DNA of 64,000 nt, from positions 434,001-498,000 of the forward strand of contig NZ_WELK01000002.1 in the NCBI RefSeq assembly GCF_009799925.1, read 5' to 3'. The translations under genes and the position numbers were made by a program. How positions within the stretch are numbered: the stretch's first letter is position 1; each line of letters starts with the position of its first letter. Source of the stretch: Pseudomonas sp. R-28-1W-6 (GTDB lineage: Bacteria; Pseudomonadota; Gammaproteobacteria; Pseudomonadales; Pseudomonadaceae). The notes beneath the pieces were generated by a model. It saw only the letters and a list, made by a program, of their open reading frames with translations. It had not been told where the DNA came from and searched no databases. Shown here in pieces: positions 1 to 10,046 of the stretch.

Positions 1-1873
<1,873 letters not shown>

Positions 1874-1913
1874 ACATCAACACCTTTAAATTCGTCTGCC
1901 CCAGACACGCCAA

Positions 1914-1967
1914 CGCGGGAGCAAGCTCCCGCGCGGCGGATCGCACCTGCCGAAGCCAGGCTTCGGC
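1914..1967. repeat. Two hairpins in the dnaK-dnaJ gap (REP-like)
   Basis: Two perfect inverted repeats sit side by side. CGCGGGAGC/GCTCCCGCG occupies 1914-1933 with a 2-nt centre, and GCCGAAGCC/GGCTTCGGC occupies 1949-1967 with a 1-nt centre. The first resembles palindromic repeats scattered between Pseudomonas genes. Neither is followed by a T-run, so they are more likely mRNA-processing or attenuating structures than full terminators. Confidence 0.6.
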
Positions 1968-1993
1968 GGGCGGGAACTGAGGTAAGCCGTGGC

Positions 1994-3910
1994 TTACTTG
2001 TTGTCCTTGACTTCTTCGAACTCGGCGTCGACCACGTCGTCGGCCGCGTCCTTGGCTTCGTCAGCCCCCTGGCCGGCAGCGCCCGGCTGCGGCTGCTCGG
2101 CGTACATCTTCTGCGCCAGCGGCGTGGTGACTTCGGACAGGGCATTCATCTTGGCTTCGATGGCCGCCTTGTCGTCGCCCTTCACCGCGACTTCCAGCTC
2201 GCCCAGGGCCTTCTCGATGGCAGCCTTCTCGTCGGCAGTGGCCTTGTCGCCCGCCTCGGTGACCATCTTGCGGGTCGCATGCACCAGACCGTCACCCTGG
2301 TTGCGCGCGGTAACCAGCTCCTCGAACTTGCGGTCTTCCTCGGCGTTGGCCTCGGCGTCACGCACCATCTGCTCGATCTCTTCCTCGGACAGGCCGGAGT
2401 TGGCCTTGATCACGATGGACTGCTGCTTGCCGGTGGCCTTGTCTTTGGCGCCGACGTGCAGGATGCCGTTGGCGTCGATGTCGAAGGTCACTTCGATCTG
2501 CGGCACGCCACGCGGCGCCGGCGGGATCTCGGCTAGGTCGAACTTGCCCAGCGACTTGTTCTGCGAGGCCTGCTTGCGCTCGCCCTGCAGCACGTGGATG
2601 GTCACCGCGCCCTGGTTGTCGTCGGCAGTGGAGAACACCTGCGATTTCTTGGTCGGGATGGTGGTGTTCTTCTCGATCAGCGCGGTCATCACGCCGCCCA
2701 TGGTCTCGATACCCAGGGTCAGCGGGGAGACGTCGAGCAGCAGCACGTCCTTGACGTCGCCGGCCAGCACCGCGCCCTGGATGGCGGCACCGATGGCCAC
2801 GGCTTCGTCCGGGTTGACGTCCTTGCGTGCTTCCTTGCCGAAGAACTCGGCAACCTTCTGCTGCACCAGCGGCATGCGGGTCTGACCACCGACCAGGATC
2901 ACTTCGTCGATGCTGCCGACGTCCAGACCGGAGTCTTTCAGGGCGATGCGGCACGGCTCGATGGTACGGGTGACCAGGTCTTCGACCAGGGCTTCCAGCT
3001 TGGCGCGGGAAATCTTCACGTTGAGGTGCTTCGGACCGGTGGCGTCTGCGGTGATGTACGGCAGGTTGACGTCGGTCTGCTGCGCGGACGACAGCTCGAT
3101 CTTGGCCTTCTCGGCGGATTCCTTCAGGCGCTGCATGGCCAGCGGATCGCCCTTCAGGTCGATGCCGGACTCTTTCTTGAACTCGTCGACGAGGTAGTCG
3201 ATCAGGCGGATGTCGAAGTCCTCGCCACCGAGGAAGGTGTCGCCGTTGGTGGCCAGCACCTCGAACTGGTGCTCGCCGTCGACTTCGGCGATCTCGATCA
3301 CCGACACGTCGAAGGTACCGCCACCCAGGTCATAGACGATCACGGTGTGGTCGCCTTTGCCCTTGTCCATGCCGTAGGCCAGCGCGGCCGCGGTCGGCTC
3401 GTTGATGATGCGCTTGACGTCCAGGCCGGCGATGCGACCGGCATCCTTGGTGGCCTGGCGCTGGCTGTCGTTGAAGTAGGCCGGGACGGTGATCACCGCC
3501 TCGGTCACGGCTTCGCCGAGGTAGTCTTCGGCGGTCTTCTTCATCTTCTTCAGCACTTCCGCGGAAATCTGCGGCGGCGCCATCTTCTGGCCCTTCACGT
3601 CGACCCAGGCATCACCGTTGTCGGCCTTGGCGATCTTGTAGGGAACCATCTTGATGTCTTTCTGTACCACTTCTTCTTCGAAGCGACGACCGATCAGACG
3701 CTTCACCGCGTACAGGGTGTTGTGCGGGTTGGTCACCGCCTGACGCTTGGCGGACTGGCCGACCAGGATCTCGCCGTCGTTGGTGTAGGCGATGATGGAA
3801 GGCGTGGTGCGCGCGCCTTCGGCGTTCTCGATGACCTTGACGTTACCGTTTTCCAGAATGGCGACGCAGGAGTTGGTGGTCCCCAGGTCGATACCGATAA
3901 TCTTGCCCAT
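1994..3910 (-). CDS. dnaK: Chaperone protein DnaK (Hsp70)
   Basis: ATP-dependent Hsp70 chaperone of the cytoplasm, working with DnaJ and GrpE. The start is set at ATG 3910 ([15 protein letters not shown]): a GGGAG lies 7 nt upstream, whereas the GTG two codons earlier (3916) would overlap that ribosome site. The product is 638 residues, family length. Visible hallmarks are the phosphate-binding DLGTTNS near residue 8, the [12 protein letters not shown] block, the substrate-binding domain from about residue 390, and the acidic EFEEVKDNK tail. It is preceded by a sigma-32 promoter overlapping the end of grpE. Confidence 0.98.
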   Translation of the reverse strand: MGKIIGIDLGTTNSCVAILENGNVKVIENAEGARTTPSIIAYTNDGEILVGQSAKRQAVTNPHNTLYAVKRLIGRRFEEEVVQKDIKMVPYKIAKADNGDAWVDVKGQKMAPPQISAEVLKKMKKTAEDYLGEAVTEAVITVPAYFNDSQRQATKDAGRIAGLDVKRIINEPTAAALAYGMDKGKGDHTVIVYDLGGGTFDVSVIEIAEVDGEHQFEVLATNGDTFLGGEDFDIRLIDYLVDEFKKESGIDLKGDPLAMQRLKESAEKAKIELSSAQQTDVNLPYITADATGPKHLNVKISRAKLEALVEDLVTRTIEPCRIALKDSGLDVGSIDEVILVGGQTRMPLVQQKVAEFFGKEARKDVNPDEAVAIGAAIQGAVLAGDVKDVLLLDVSPLTLGIETMGGVMTALIEKNTTIPTKKSQVFSTADDNQGAVTIHVLQGERKQASQNKSLGKFDLAEIPPAPRGVPQIEVTFDIDANGILHVGAKDKATGKQQSIVIKANSGLSEEEIEQMVRDAEANAEEDRKFEELVTARNQGDGLVHATRKMVTEAGDKATADEKAAIEKALGELEVAVKGDDKAAIEAKMNALSEVTTPLAQKMYAEQPQPGAAGQGADEAKDAADDVVDAEFEEVKDNK

Positions 3911-3998
3911 ATTCACTCTCCCGAAACTTGATCTTTAACCTTGGTTGCGCGGCCCGTTGAATGAATTGGCCGCACCAGCACTAAATCGCTTGTTCTAA

Positions 3999-4027
3999 CA
4001 GATGGGGTCGGACTCGCCGATTTCAAG
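3999..4027 (-). promoter_or_regulatory. Sigma-32 (RpoH) promoter of dnaK
   Basis: On the minus strand, CTTGAAA (4021-4027), a 13-nt spacer and CCCCATCTG (3999-4007) match the sigma-32 consensus CTTGAAA-N13-17-CCCCATnT. The -35 box lies inside the last codons of grpE, giving dnaK its own heat-shock promoter besides any read-through. Confidence 0.88.
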
Positions 4028-4592
4028 CCTGCTCGTCGATCGACGGCGGCGCGACGCTCGGCGCCTTGCTCACCACGACCATGGCCGGGCGCAGCAGGCG
4101 ACCACTGAGCAGGTAGCCCTTCTGGAACACCTTGAGCACCGAGTTCGGCTCGACATGGGTGCTTTCTTCCAGGGCCATCGCCTGATGGTGCTCCGGATTG
4201 AACGGTGCGCCATGCGGGTCGACCGCTTCCAGCTGGTAACGCTTGAGGGTGTCGTGGAACAGCTTGAGGGTCAGCTCCATGCCTTCGCGCACCGGGCGGA
4301 TCGACTCGTCGTTCGGGTCGGACAGCTCCAGGCCGCGCTCCAGGCTGTCGACCACCGGCAGCAGGTCATTGGCAAACTTCTCCAGGGCGAACTTGTGCGC
4401 CTTCTCGACATCCTGCTCGGCGCGGCGGCGCACGTTCTGCAGATCGGCGGCAACCCGCAGGGCATTATCCTGCGCCTGCGCCAGCTGCTCTTCGAGGGCG
4501 TGCACACGTGCCGCCAGATCCTCGCCAGACCCCGCCTCGGCGTTCTGGGCGTCCTGCGGGTTCTGCGTATCCAGGGTCTGTTCGTCAGCCAT
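4023..4592 (-). CDS. grpE: Nucleotide exchange factor GrpE
   Basis: Releases ADP from DnaK. The start at ATG 4592 ([10 protein letters not shown]) has AGGAGG just upstream; a longer reading to 4673 would run into the sigma-32 promoter and is rejected. The product is 189 residues with an acidic N-terminus, a long helix (about 30-85, [18 protein letters not shown]) and the C-terminal beta-wing domain holding [18 protein letters not shown]. It is the first gene of the grpE-dnaK-dnaJ-dapB strand block and is divergent from recN, with about 150 bp shared between them carrying a heat-shock promoter one way and an SOS promoter the other. Confidence 0.96.
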   Translation of the reverse strand: MADEQTLDTQNPQDAQNAEAGSGEDLAARVHALEEQLAQAQDNALRVAADLQNVRRRAEQDVEKAHKFALEKFANDLLPVVDSLERGLELSDPNDESIRPVREGMELTLKLFHDTLKRYQLEAVDPHGAPFNPEHHQAMALEESTHVEPNSVLKVFQKGYLLSGRLLRPAMVVVSKAPSVAPPSIDEQA

Positions 4593-4645
4593 TAGGTCCT
4601 CCTGTTCAATGCGTGGGCAGGTCAAGGCCTGCTGCTTCTGTCGCC

Positions 4646-4674
4646 TATATGGGGCCCGATCACAAGGTTTCAAG
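4646..4674 (-). promoter_or_regulatory. Sigma-32 (RpoH) promoter of grpE
   Basis: CTTGAAA (4668-4674), a 13-nt spacer and CCCCATATA (4646-4654) on the minus strand match the sigma-32 consensus without a mismatch in the core. The predicted transcript starts near 4639, leaving a leader of about 45 nt before the grpE ATG. Confidence 0.92.
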
Positions 4675-4679
4675 GGTTA

Positions 4680-4716
4680 TTGTCAGGACAAAACAAAACA
4701 CTGTATAAATACACAG
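4680..4716 (+). promoter_or_regulatory. recN promoter with LexA (SOS) box
   Basis: A perfect SOS box, CTGT-N8-ACAG, lies at 4701-4716. It overlaps the -10 region (TATAAA, 4704-4709) of a promoter whose -35 is TTGTCA (4680-4685), with 18-bp spacing. LexA bound here would block RNA polymerase directly, which fits the known SOS control of recN. Confidence 0.9.
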
Positions 4717-4740
4717 CCTAATTTTTCGGGAGCGCATTCC

Positions 4741-6414
4741 ATGCTGGTGCACCTGTCCGTTCACAACTACGCCATCGTCGAACACCTGGATCTGGAGCTG
4801 GCCCGCGGCATGTCGGTGATCACCGGCGAGACCGGCGCCGGCAAGTCGATCATGCTCGACGCCCTCGGCCTGGCCCTCGGCGACCGCGCCGACAGCGGCG
4901 TGGTGCGCCCCGGCGCGGACAAGGCGGACATCCTCGCCAGCTTCGACTTGGACGACATCCCCGAAGCCCGCGCCTGGCTCAGCGAGCGCGACCTGGACCA
5001 CGACGGCCCGTGCATCCTGCGCCGGGTGATCACCAGCGAAGGCCGCTCGCGCGGCTACATCAACGGCAGCCCCTGCCCACTGGGCGACCTCAAGGCGCTC
5101 GGCGAACTGCTGATCGATATCCACAGCCAGCACGAGCACCAGTCGCTGCTCAAGCCCGACACCCACCGCCGCCTGCTCGACGAGTATGCCGGCAGCCAGG
5201 AACTGGCCCGCCAGGTGCAGCTGGCCGCCCAGCGCTGGCGCCAGACCCGCCAGGAGCTGCAGCGCCTGACCTCGACCAGCGACGAGCAGCGCGCCCGCCA
5301 CCAGCTGCTCAGCTACCAGCTGGAGGAACTGGAAAACCTCGCCCTCGGCGACAACGAGCTGGAGCAGCTGGAGCAGGAACACAAGAGCCTGAGCAATGCC
5401 GAACAGCTGCTCGGCGCCTGTCGCCAGGTGCTCGACCTGTGCAGCGAGAGCGATGCCGGCAACGTGCTGTCGGCCCTGACCGCCAGCCTCAACCGCCTGG
5501 GTGCGTTCAGCAGTCAGCCCGGCGCCCTCGGCGAAGCCAGCAACCTGCTGGCCAGCGCGCAGATCCAAGTCGAGGAAGCGGTCGGCGAGCTGAACCGCTT
5601 CATCGACCACTTCGATGCCGACCCGCAGCGCCAGCAACTGCTCGAAGAACGCCTGGACACCATCTATACCCTGGCGCGCAAGCACCGCATCCAGCCCACC
5701 GAACTGGGCGAACTGCAGCAGCGCCTGCTGGAAGAACTGGAAGACCTGAACGCCGATGACCAGGCCAGCGAACGCCTGGCCGAGGAACTGGCGGCCTATG
5801 CCCGTCATTACCAGGAAAAAGCGGCCGAACTGAGCCAGCTGCGCCAGCAGGCCGCCGAGCGCCTGGCCGATGCAGTGCAGATCGAGATGCAGGGCCTGGG
5901 CATGCCCGGTGGGCGCTTTAGCATCCAGCTGCAGGCCGGCAGCGCCGAGGAGCCGCAGCCTCATGGCCTGGAGCAGGTCGAATTCCTGGTCAGCACCAAC
6001 CCCGGCCTGCCGCTGAAATCCCTGGCCAAGGTCGCCTCCGGCGGCGAGCTGTCGCGCATCAGCCTGGCGATCCAGGTGATCACCGCACAGACGTCGCGGG
6101 TACCGACCCTGGTGTTCGACGAAGTCGACGTCGGCATCGGCGGCCCCACCGCCGAAGTGGTCGGCCAGCTGCTACGGCGCCTCGGCGAGCGCGGCCAGGT
6201 CCTTACCGTCACCCACCTGCCGCAAGTCGCCGCCCAGGGCCACAACCACCTGTTCGTGCACAAGCAGCGCGGCAGCGAGGAGACCCGCACCGCCGTGGCC
6301 AGCCTGGATACCGCGCAGCGGGTCGAGGAAGTGGCGCGCATGCTCGGCGGGGTCGACCTCACCGAGGAATCCCTGCAGCACGCGCGCAAGATGGTCAGCA
6401 GCGCCCAGCACTAA
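4741..6414 (+). CDS. recN: DNA repair protein RecN
   Basis: SMC-like ATPase of double-strand-break repair. The start at ATG 4741 (MLVHLSVHNYAIVEHLDLE) follows GGGAG; the upstream in-frame extension is antisense to grpE and is rejected. The product is 557 residues. The Walker A motif GETGAGKS lies near residues 29-36, long coiled coils with many Gln/Glu run from about 150 to 380, the ABC signature region reads ASGGELSRISLA, and the Walker B block reads TLVFDEVDVGIGG. A LexA box sits 25 bp before the start, and a strong bidirectional terminator follows. Confidence 0.97.
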   Translation: MLVHLSVHNYAIVEHLDLELARGMSVITGETGAGKSIMLDALGLALGDRADSGVVRPGADKADILASFDLDDIPEARAWLSERDLDHDGPCILRRVITSEGRSRGYINGSPCPLGDLKALGELLIDIHSQHEHQSLLKPDTHRRLLDEYAGSQELARQVQLAAQRWRQTRQELQRLTSTSDEQRARHQLLSYQLEELENLALGDNELEQLEQEHKSLSNAEQLLGACRQVLDLCSESDAGNVLSALTASLNRLGAFSSQPGALGEASNLLASAQIQVEEAVGELNRFIDHFDADPQRQQLLEERLDTIYTLARKHRIQPTELGELQQRLLEELEDLNADDQASERLAEELAAYARHYQEKAAELSQLRQQAAERLADAVQIEMQGLGMPGGRFSIQLQAGSAEEPQPHGLEQVEFLVSTNPGLPLKSLAKVASGGELSRISLAIQVITAQTSRVPTLVFDEVDVGIGGPTAEVVGQLLRRLGERGQVLTVTHLPQVAAQGHNHLFVHKQRGSEETRTAVASLDTAQRVEEVARMLGGVDLTEESLQHARKMVSSAQH

Positions 6415-6426
6415 GGTGCAGACATG

Positions 6427-6454
6427 AAAAAGGCGCCCCGCGGGGCGCCTTTTT
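6427..6454. terminator. Bidirectional terminator between recN and fur
   Basis: A perfect palindrome, AAAAAGGCGCCCCG followed by its complement, has A5 on one side and T5 on the other. It can end transcription of both convergent genes, recN and fur. Confidence 0.92.
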
Positions 6455-6471
6455 CATTCGACTCGTCGCAC

Positions 6472-6882
6472 TTATTTCTTCTTGCGCACGTACAACACCA
6501 GGTTGTGATCGACCAGCTCGAAGCCGTGTTTCTTGACGATCTCTTTCTGCAGTTTCTCGATATCCGGATCGAAGAACTCGATGACTTCGCCGCTGTCGAC
6601 ACAGACCATGTGGTCGTGGTGCCCGCCGTCGGCCAGCTCGAACACGGCATGGCCGCCATCGAAGTTGTGGCGCTCGACCAGGCCGGCCGCTTCGAACTGG
6701 GTCAGTACCCGGTACACGGTGGCCAGACCGACGTCCTCGCCCGCCTCCATCAGCGCCTTGTACACATCTTCCGCACTCATGTGGCGCTGGCCGGAAGTGG
6801 CCGAGTCGAGCATCTGCAGGATCTTCACGCGCGGCAGGGTTACTTTCAGGCCAGCTTTGCGCAGTTCGCTATTTTCAACCAT
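6472..6882 (-). CDS. fur: Ferric uptake regulator Fur
   Basis: Iron-dependent repressor that binds Fur boxes as a dimer with Fe2+. The 136-residue product has the N-terminal winged-helix region (about 1-85, including MSAEDVYKAL and GLATVYRVLTQFEAAGLV) and the metal/dimer domain with HHDHMVCVDSGEVIEF. Only one cysteine is visible in that domain, so the CxxC pairs of E. coli Fur are absent, as is usual in Pseudomonas. It is divergent from bamE, with a 97-bp shared promoter region, an arrangement reported for fur-omlA in P. aeruginosa. Confidence 0.97.
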   Translation of the reverse strand: MVENSELRKAGLKVTLPRVKILQMLDSATSGQRHMSAEDVYKALMEAGEDVGLATVYRVLTQFEAAGLVERHNFDGGHAVFELADGGHHDHMVCVDSGEVIEFFDPDIEKLQKEIVKKHGFELVDHNLVLYVRKKK

Positions 6883-6979
6883 GGTCGGCTTTCTCTAGGT
6901 TGCTGCTTCGCAGCTTCCGTTTATGCGGGTATGATCGGGGTTTACTTTGCCCAGCCAAGATAGTGGAAGTCACCCACCG

Positions 6980-7495
6980 ATGCAAAACACCAAGCTCCTG
7001 CTGTCCAGCCTCACGCTCGTGGGTCTGCTCGCACTCGCCGGTTGTTCATTTCCCGGGGTTTATAAAATCGACATCCAGCAGGGCAATGTCGTAACGCAGG
7101 ACATGATAGACCAGTTGAAGCCTGGAATGACCCGCCGACAAGTGCGGTTTATCATGGGCAACCCGCTGATCACCGACACCTTCCATGCCAGCCGCTGGGA
7201 CTACCTGTACAGCATCCAGCCGGGTGGCCGGCAGCGCTACCAGGAACGAGTCAGCCTGATGTTCGGCAGCGACGACCAACTGATCGGCCTGGCCGGCGAC
7301 TTCATGCCGGGCGTCAGCCGCGACCAGGAAATCCTCGGCGAAGACGGCCAGAGCAGTGTGGTCAGCCAGCCGCAGCAAACCACCGAAGAACCGACCAAGC
7401 CGGGCTCGCTGCTGGAGCAGATCCAGCGCGAAGTGGACGCCGCCGAACCGGTCGCCGTACCGATTCCGGAGCCGCTGGAAGCCACCCCGCAGTAA
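6980..7495 (+). CDS. bamE: Outer-membrane assembly lipoprotein BamE (OmlA)
   Basis: Small lipoprotein of the BAM complex, which inserts beta-barrel proteins into the outer membrane. The start at ATG 6980 gives a lipoprotein signal with lipobox LALAGC (Cys about residue 22), then the SmpA/OmlA fold with [18 protein letters not shown] and [14 protein letters not shown]. The product is 171 residues; the Pro/Glu-rich C-terminal tail (about 125-171) looks disordered and is not part of the conserved fold. It is divergent from fur and followed by its own terminator. Confidence 0.94.
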   Translation: MQNTKLLLSSLTLVGLLALAGCSFPGVYKIDIQQGNVVTQDMIDQLKPGMTRRQVRFIMGNPLITDTFHASRWDYLYSIQPGGRQRYQERVSLMFGSDDQLIGLAGDFMPGVSRDQEILGEDGQSSVVSQPQQTTEEPTKPGSLLEQIQREVDAAEPVAVPIPEPLEATPQ

Positions 7496-7507
7496 GCGGC
7501 GCAAAGC

Positions 7508-7536
7508 AAAAAGCCCGGTTTTCACCGGGCTTTTTT
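7508..7536. terminator. Terminator between bamE and rnfH
   Basis: AGCCCGGT, a 4-nt loop and ACCGGGCT are flanked by an A-run on the left and T6 on the right, so the hairpin can serve both convergent genes. Confidence 0.9.
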
Positions 7537-7551
7537 GTGCCTGGGCGAAAG

Positions 7552-7881
7552 CTACTCGCCCTGCTCGCCCTGCTCGCCGGCCCGCGCCAGTGCCGCCTTG
7601 GCCGCGCGCTGCTTGCGCACCTCTTTCGGGTCGGCGATCAGCGGCCGGTAGATTTCCACCCGCTCGCCCTCCTCGATGATCCGCTCCTCGGGCCTGGCCA
7701 CCGCCTTGCCGAAGATGCCCAGCGGGCTGTTCGCCAGATCCAGGCCGGGAAAGTGCGCCTCCAGCCCCGAGCGCAGGGCCACGTCGCGCACGCTGCTGCC
7801 CGCTGGCACGCTCAGACGCAGCAGCTTCTGCTTGTCGGCCAGGGCGTACACCACCTCGACGAAGATGTTCGGCTTATCCAT
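7552..7881 (-). CDS. rnfH: RnfH family ubiquitin-fold protein
   Basis: Small beta-grasp protein of unknown biochemical role, named after the rnf cluster. The start at ATG 7881 (MDKPNIFVEVVYALADKQ) gives 109 residues with the family segment GIFGKAVARPEERIIEEGERVEIYRPL; the longer reading from 7911 adds residues not typical of the family. The ATG overlaps the end of ratA by 8 bp and has no clear ribosome site, which suggests translational coupling. A short Glu/Gly-rich repeat (GEQGEQGE) ends the protein. Confidence 0.9.
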   Translation of the reverse strand: MDKPNIFVEVVYALADKQKLLRLSVPAGSSVRDVALRSGLEAHFPGLDLANSPLGIFGKAVARPEERIIEEGERVEIYRPLIADPKEVRKQRAAKAALARAGEQGEQGE

Positions 7882-8308
7882 GGAGCTGCTTGGCCCTCTG
7901 GCAAAAGGCATCGACCAGGGTGTTGGCCGCCTGGTTGAACAGCGGCCCGAGGGTCGCCTTGACCAGCGGCCCGGCGTAATCGAAGGTCAGGTCCAGGCTG
8001 ATCTTGCAGGCCTTGTCGCCCAGCGCCTTGAACTCCCAGACGCCCTGCAGCTGCGAGAAGGGCCCCTCCTCCAGCTGCATCTCGATGGACTGGCCCGGCA
8101 CCAGGCGGTTGCGGGTCATGAAGCGCTGGCTCAGCGAGCCCTTGGCCACCGTCAGGCTGGCGCGCATTTCCACCTCGCTGACCGCCAGCACCTCGGAGGC
8201 CGAGCACCAGGGCAGGAACTGCGGATAGCTCGCCACATCATTGACCAGATCGTACAAGGCCTGTGCCGGATACGGCAGCAGCGCCGAGCGTAGGATTCGC
8301 GTGCTCAT
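7874..8308 (-). CDS. ratA: Ribosome association toxin RatA / START-domain protein
   Basis: The 144-residue protein has the coenzyme Q-binding/START fold of the COQ10 family. E. coli RatA is reported to block 70S formation, and a role in ubiquinone handling has also been proposed for the family. Recognisable blocks are ALYDLVNDVASYPQFLPWC at the N-terminus and LVDAFCQRAKQLHG at the end. It is the first gene of the ratA-rnfH pair and divergent from smpB, with 148 bp between them. The ratA-rnfH/smpB arrangement is conserved in gamma-proteobacteria. Confidence 0.92.
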   Translation of the reverse strand: MSTRILRSALLPYPAQALYDLVNDVASYPQFLPWCSASEVLAVSEVEMRASLTVAKGSLSQRFMTRNRLVPGQSIEMQLEEGPFSQLQGVWEFKALGDKACKISLDLTFDYAGPLVKATLGPLFNQAANTLVDAFCQRAKQLHG

Positions 8309-8441
8309 CGGCTCTCACTTCCAGGACTGCATTGCGGCCACCCGGGCCAAACCGCCCGCGCGAGCGCCAAGAAGCGCGCATTGTGCGTAATTCACCCGCC
8401 CCCCTCAAGCACAGGCTGTCGCCAGCCGCGCGCCGACTCCC

Positions 8442-8447
8442 TATAAT
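8442..8447 (+). promoter_or_regulatory. -10 box of smpB (possible leaderless start)
   Basis: A perfect TATAAT lies at 8442-8447 and the smpB ATG is at 8457. A start 6-8 nt after the -10 box would leave about 2-4 nt of leader and no room for a ribosome-binding site; none is visible. The -35 region is weak. Confidence 0.6.
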
Positions 8448-8456
8448 GCCGCGCCT

Positions 8457-8939
8457 ATGGCTAAGCAAAAGAAACACCCCACAGGCACCATCGCGCAGAA
8501 CAAGAAAGCGCTGCACGACTATTTCATCGAACACAAGTTCGAGGCCGGCCTGGTCCTGTCCGGCTGGGAAGTGAAGAGCCTGCGCGCCGGCAAGGCGCAG
8601 CTGGTCGACAGCTACGTGCTGCTCAAGGACGACGAAGCCTGGCTGATGGGCTGTCACATCACCCCGCTGAAGACCGCCAGCACCCACGTCATCGCCGACC
8701 CGATCCGCACGCGCAAGCTGCTGCTGAACAAGCGCGAGCTGGACAAGCTGTTCGGCTCGGTGCAGCAGAAGGGCTACACCTGCGTGGCCCTGTCGCTGTA
8801 CTGGAAGCAGCACCTGGTCAAGTGCGAGATCGCCCTGGCCAAGGGCAAGAAGGACTTCGACAAGCGCCACACCGAGAAAGAGCGTGACGCCGACCGCGAA
8901 GTGCAGCGCGCCATGCGCACCAAGGGCAAGGACGAGTAA
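8457..8939 (+). CDS. smpB: SsrA-binding protein SmpB
   Basis: Binds tmRNA and brings it to stalled ribosomes for trans-translation. The 160-residue product has the OB-fold core ([21 protein letters not shown]) and the basic C-terminal tail that acts in the decoding centre ([20 protein letters not shown]). There is no Shine-Dalgarno sequence before the ATG, and a -10 box lies only 9 bp upstream. Its partner RNA gene ssrA lies about 10.5 kb downstream in the same window. Confidence 0.97.
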   Translation: MAKQKKHPTGTIAQNKKALHDYFIEHKFEAGLVLSGWEVKSLRAGKAQLVDSYVLLKDDEAWLMGCHITPLKTASTHVIADPIRTRKLLLNKRELDKLFGSVQQKGYTCVALSLYWKQHLVKCEIALAKGKKDFDKRHTEKERDADREVQRAMRTKGKDE

Positions 8940-9009
8940 CTCTCCGTAGGGTGCGCCACGCGCAGCTGAACGCCCGCAGGGGTTCGCGGGGCGCCCCCAC
9001 GTAACTCGC

Positions 9010-9789
9010 CTAAGGCTTGGCCGCCGCCCCCACCCGCCGCTGTGCCCGCGCCAGGCGCTGCGCTTCCAGCTGCACATCCGCCAGCACCTCCTGCACATAG
9101 TCGATATGCCGGTTGGACAGATCCCGCGCCTCCTCGGCACGCCCGGCCATGATCGCCTCGAACAGCGCCCGGTGCTGACTGATAAGCATGCTGCGGGTTT
9201 CCTCGCGCTGGGCGTACATGCCGCCGATATTGGTCACCACGTTGCGCTTGAGCAGGTCGAACAGGCCGCGGATGGTGTGCAGCAGCACCGCGTTGTGGCT
9301 GGCCTCGGCAATCGCCAGGTGGAAGCGCGCATCGGCCGCGCCCTCCTCGGCCCGGGTCACCGTGCCGCCGCGCTCGTAGCAATCCTGTAGCGCGGCGAAG
9401 GCCTCGCTCAGGCGCTGGCGATCCGGCTCGGTGGCGCGCTGGGCGGCGTAGAAGGCGCAGGAGCCTTCCAGGGTGTGGCGGAATTCGAGCAGATCGCGCT
9501 GGGCCGCCGGGTTTTCCTCCAGCAGCTTCAGCAGCGGATCGCTGAAGGTGCTGCCGAGTGTCTCGGCGACATAGTTGCCGCCGCCCTGGCGACTGACCAG
9601 CAGACCCTTGGCCACCAGCTTCTGGATCGCCTCGCGCAGCGAAGGACGCGACACGCCGAACTGCTCGGCCAGCACCCGTTCGGCCGGCAGGCGTTCGCCG
9701 ATCTTGAGCGTGCCCTCGAGAATCATCGCCTCCAGCTGACTGACGATGTCATCCGACAGACGGCGCTGCTGCACCTGACCCACTGCCAT
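9010..9789 (-). CDS. lldR: Lactate-responsive GntR/FadR-type repressor LldR
   Basis: Represses the lactate-use operon and is released by lactate. The start at ATG 9789 (MAVGQVQQRRLSDD) has GGGAG 7 nt upstream; the longer reading to 9930 overlaps the lldP promoter and is rejected. The product is 259 residues. The N-terminal winged helix holds GERLPAERVLAEQFGVSRPSLREAIQ (about 33-58), and the C-terminal FCD domain has the metal-binding Asp/His pattern. Divergent from lldP-lldD-dld, with its operator between them. Confidence 0.94.
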   Translation of the reverse strand: MAVGQVQQRRLSDDIVSQLEAMILEGTLKIGERLPAERVLAEQFGVSRPSLREAIQKLVAKGLLVSRQGGGNYVAETLGSTFSDPLLKLLEENPAAQRDLLEFRHTLEGSCAFYAAQRATEPDRQRLSEAFAALQDCYERGGTVTRAEEGAADARFHLAIAEASHNAVLLHTIRGLFDLLKRNVVTNIGGMYAQREETRSMLISQHRALFEAIMAGRAEEARDLSNRHIDYVQEVLADVQLEAQRLARAQRRVGAAAKP

Positions 9790-9912
9790 AAAGCCACTCC
9801 CCACTGGTTTGACCACTTGCCCCGCTCTAGCACGACGCCTGCCGGCTAGCCTAACGAGACCACCCGAGCCCAGCAACCCGCCCCTGTTCGACCAAAGTCT
9901 GAGACAAGGGGT

Positions 9913-9979
9913 TTGACAGGCAGGAAGCATGACTTTTACTCTGGCGGCGCTACTTTGTAAATTGGTATTACCAATTTAC
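9913..9979 (+). promoter_or_regulatory. lldP promoter and LldR operator
   Basis: TTGACA (9913-9918), 17 bp and TTTACT (9936-9941) form a sigma-70 promoter. Just downstream, 9957-9979 is a perfect 23-bp palindrome, GTAAATTGGTA-T-TACCAATTTAC. Its core TTGGTnnnACCAA matches operators of LldR/FadR-type regulators. Its position after the start site suggests that bound repressor blocks elongation or promoter escape. Confidence 0.9.
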
Positions 9980-10046
9980 CAGAACGGCGCGACCGGCCTT
10001 GCCGACAGCCCAGGCACCTCCAAAAACAATTAGGGAGCCACCCACC

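Noticed and set aside
3911..3916. GTG at 3916 as the dnaK start
   Set aside because: It would overlap the GGGAG ribosome site; ATG 3910 has proper spacing and matches known DnaK N-termini.
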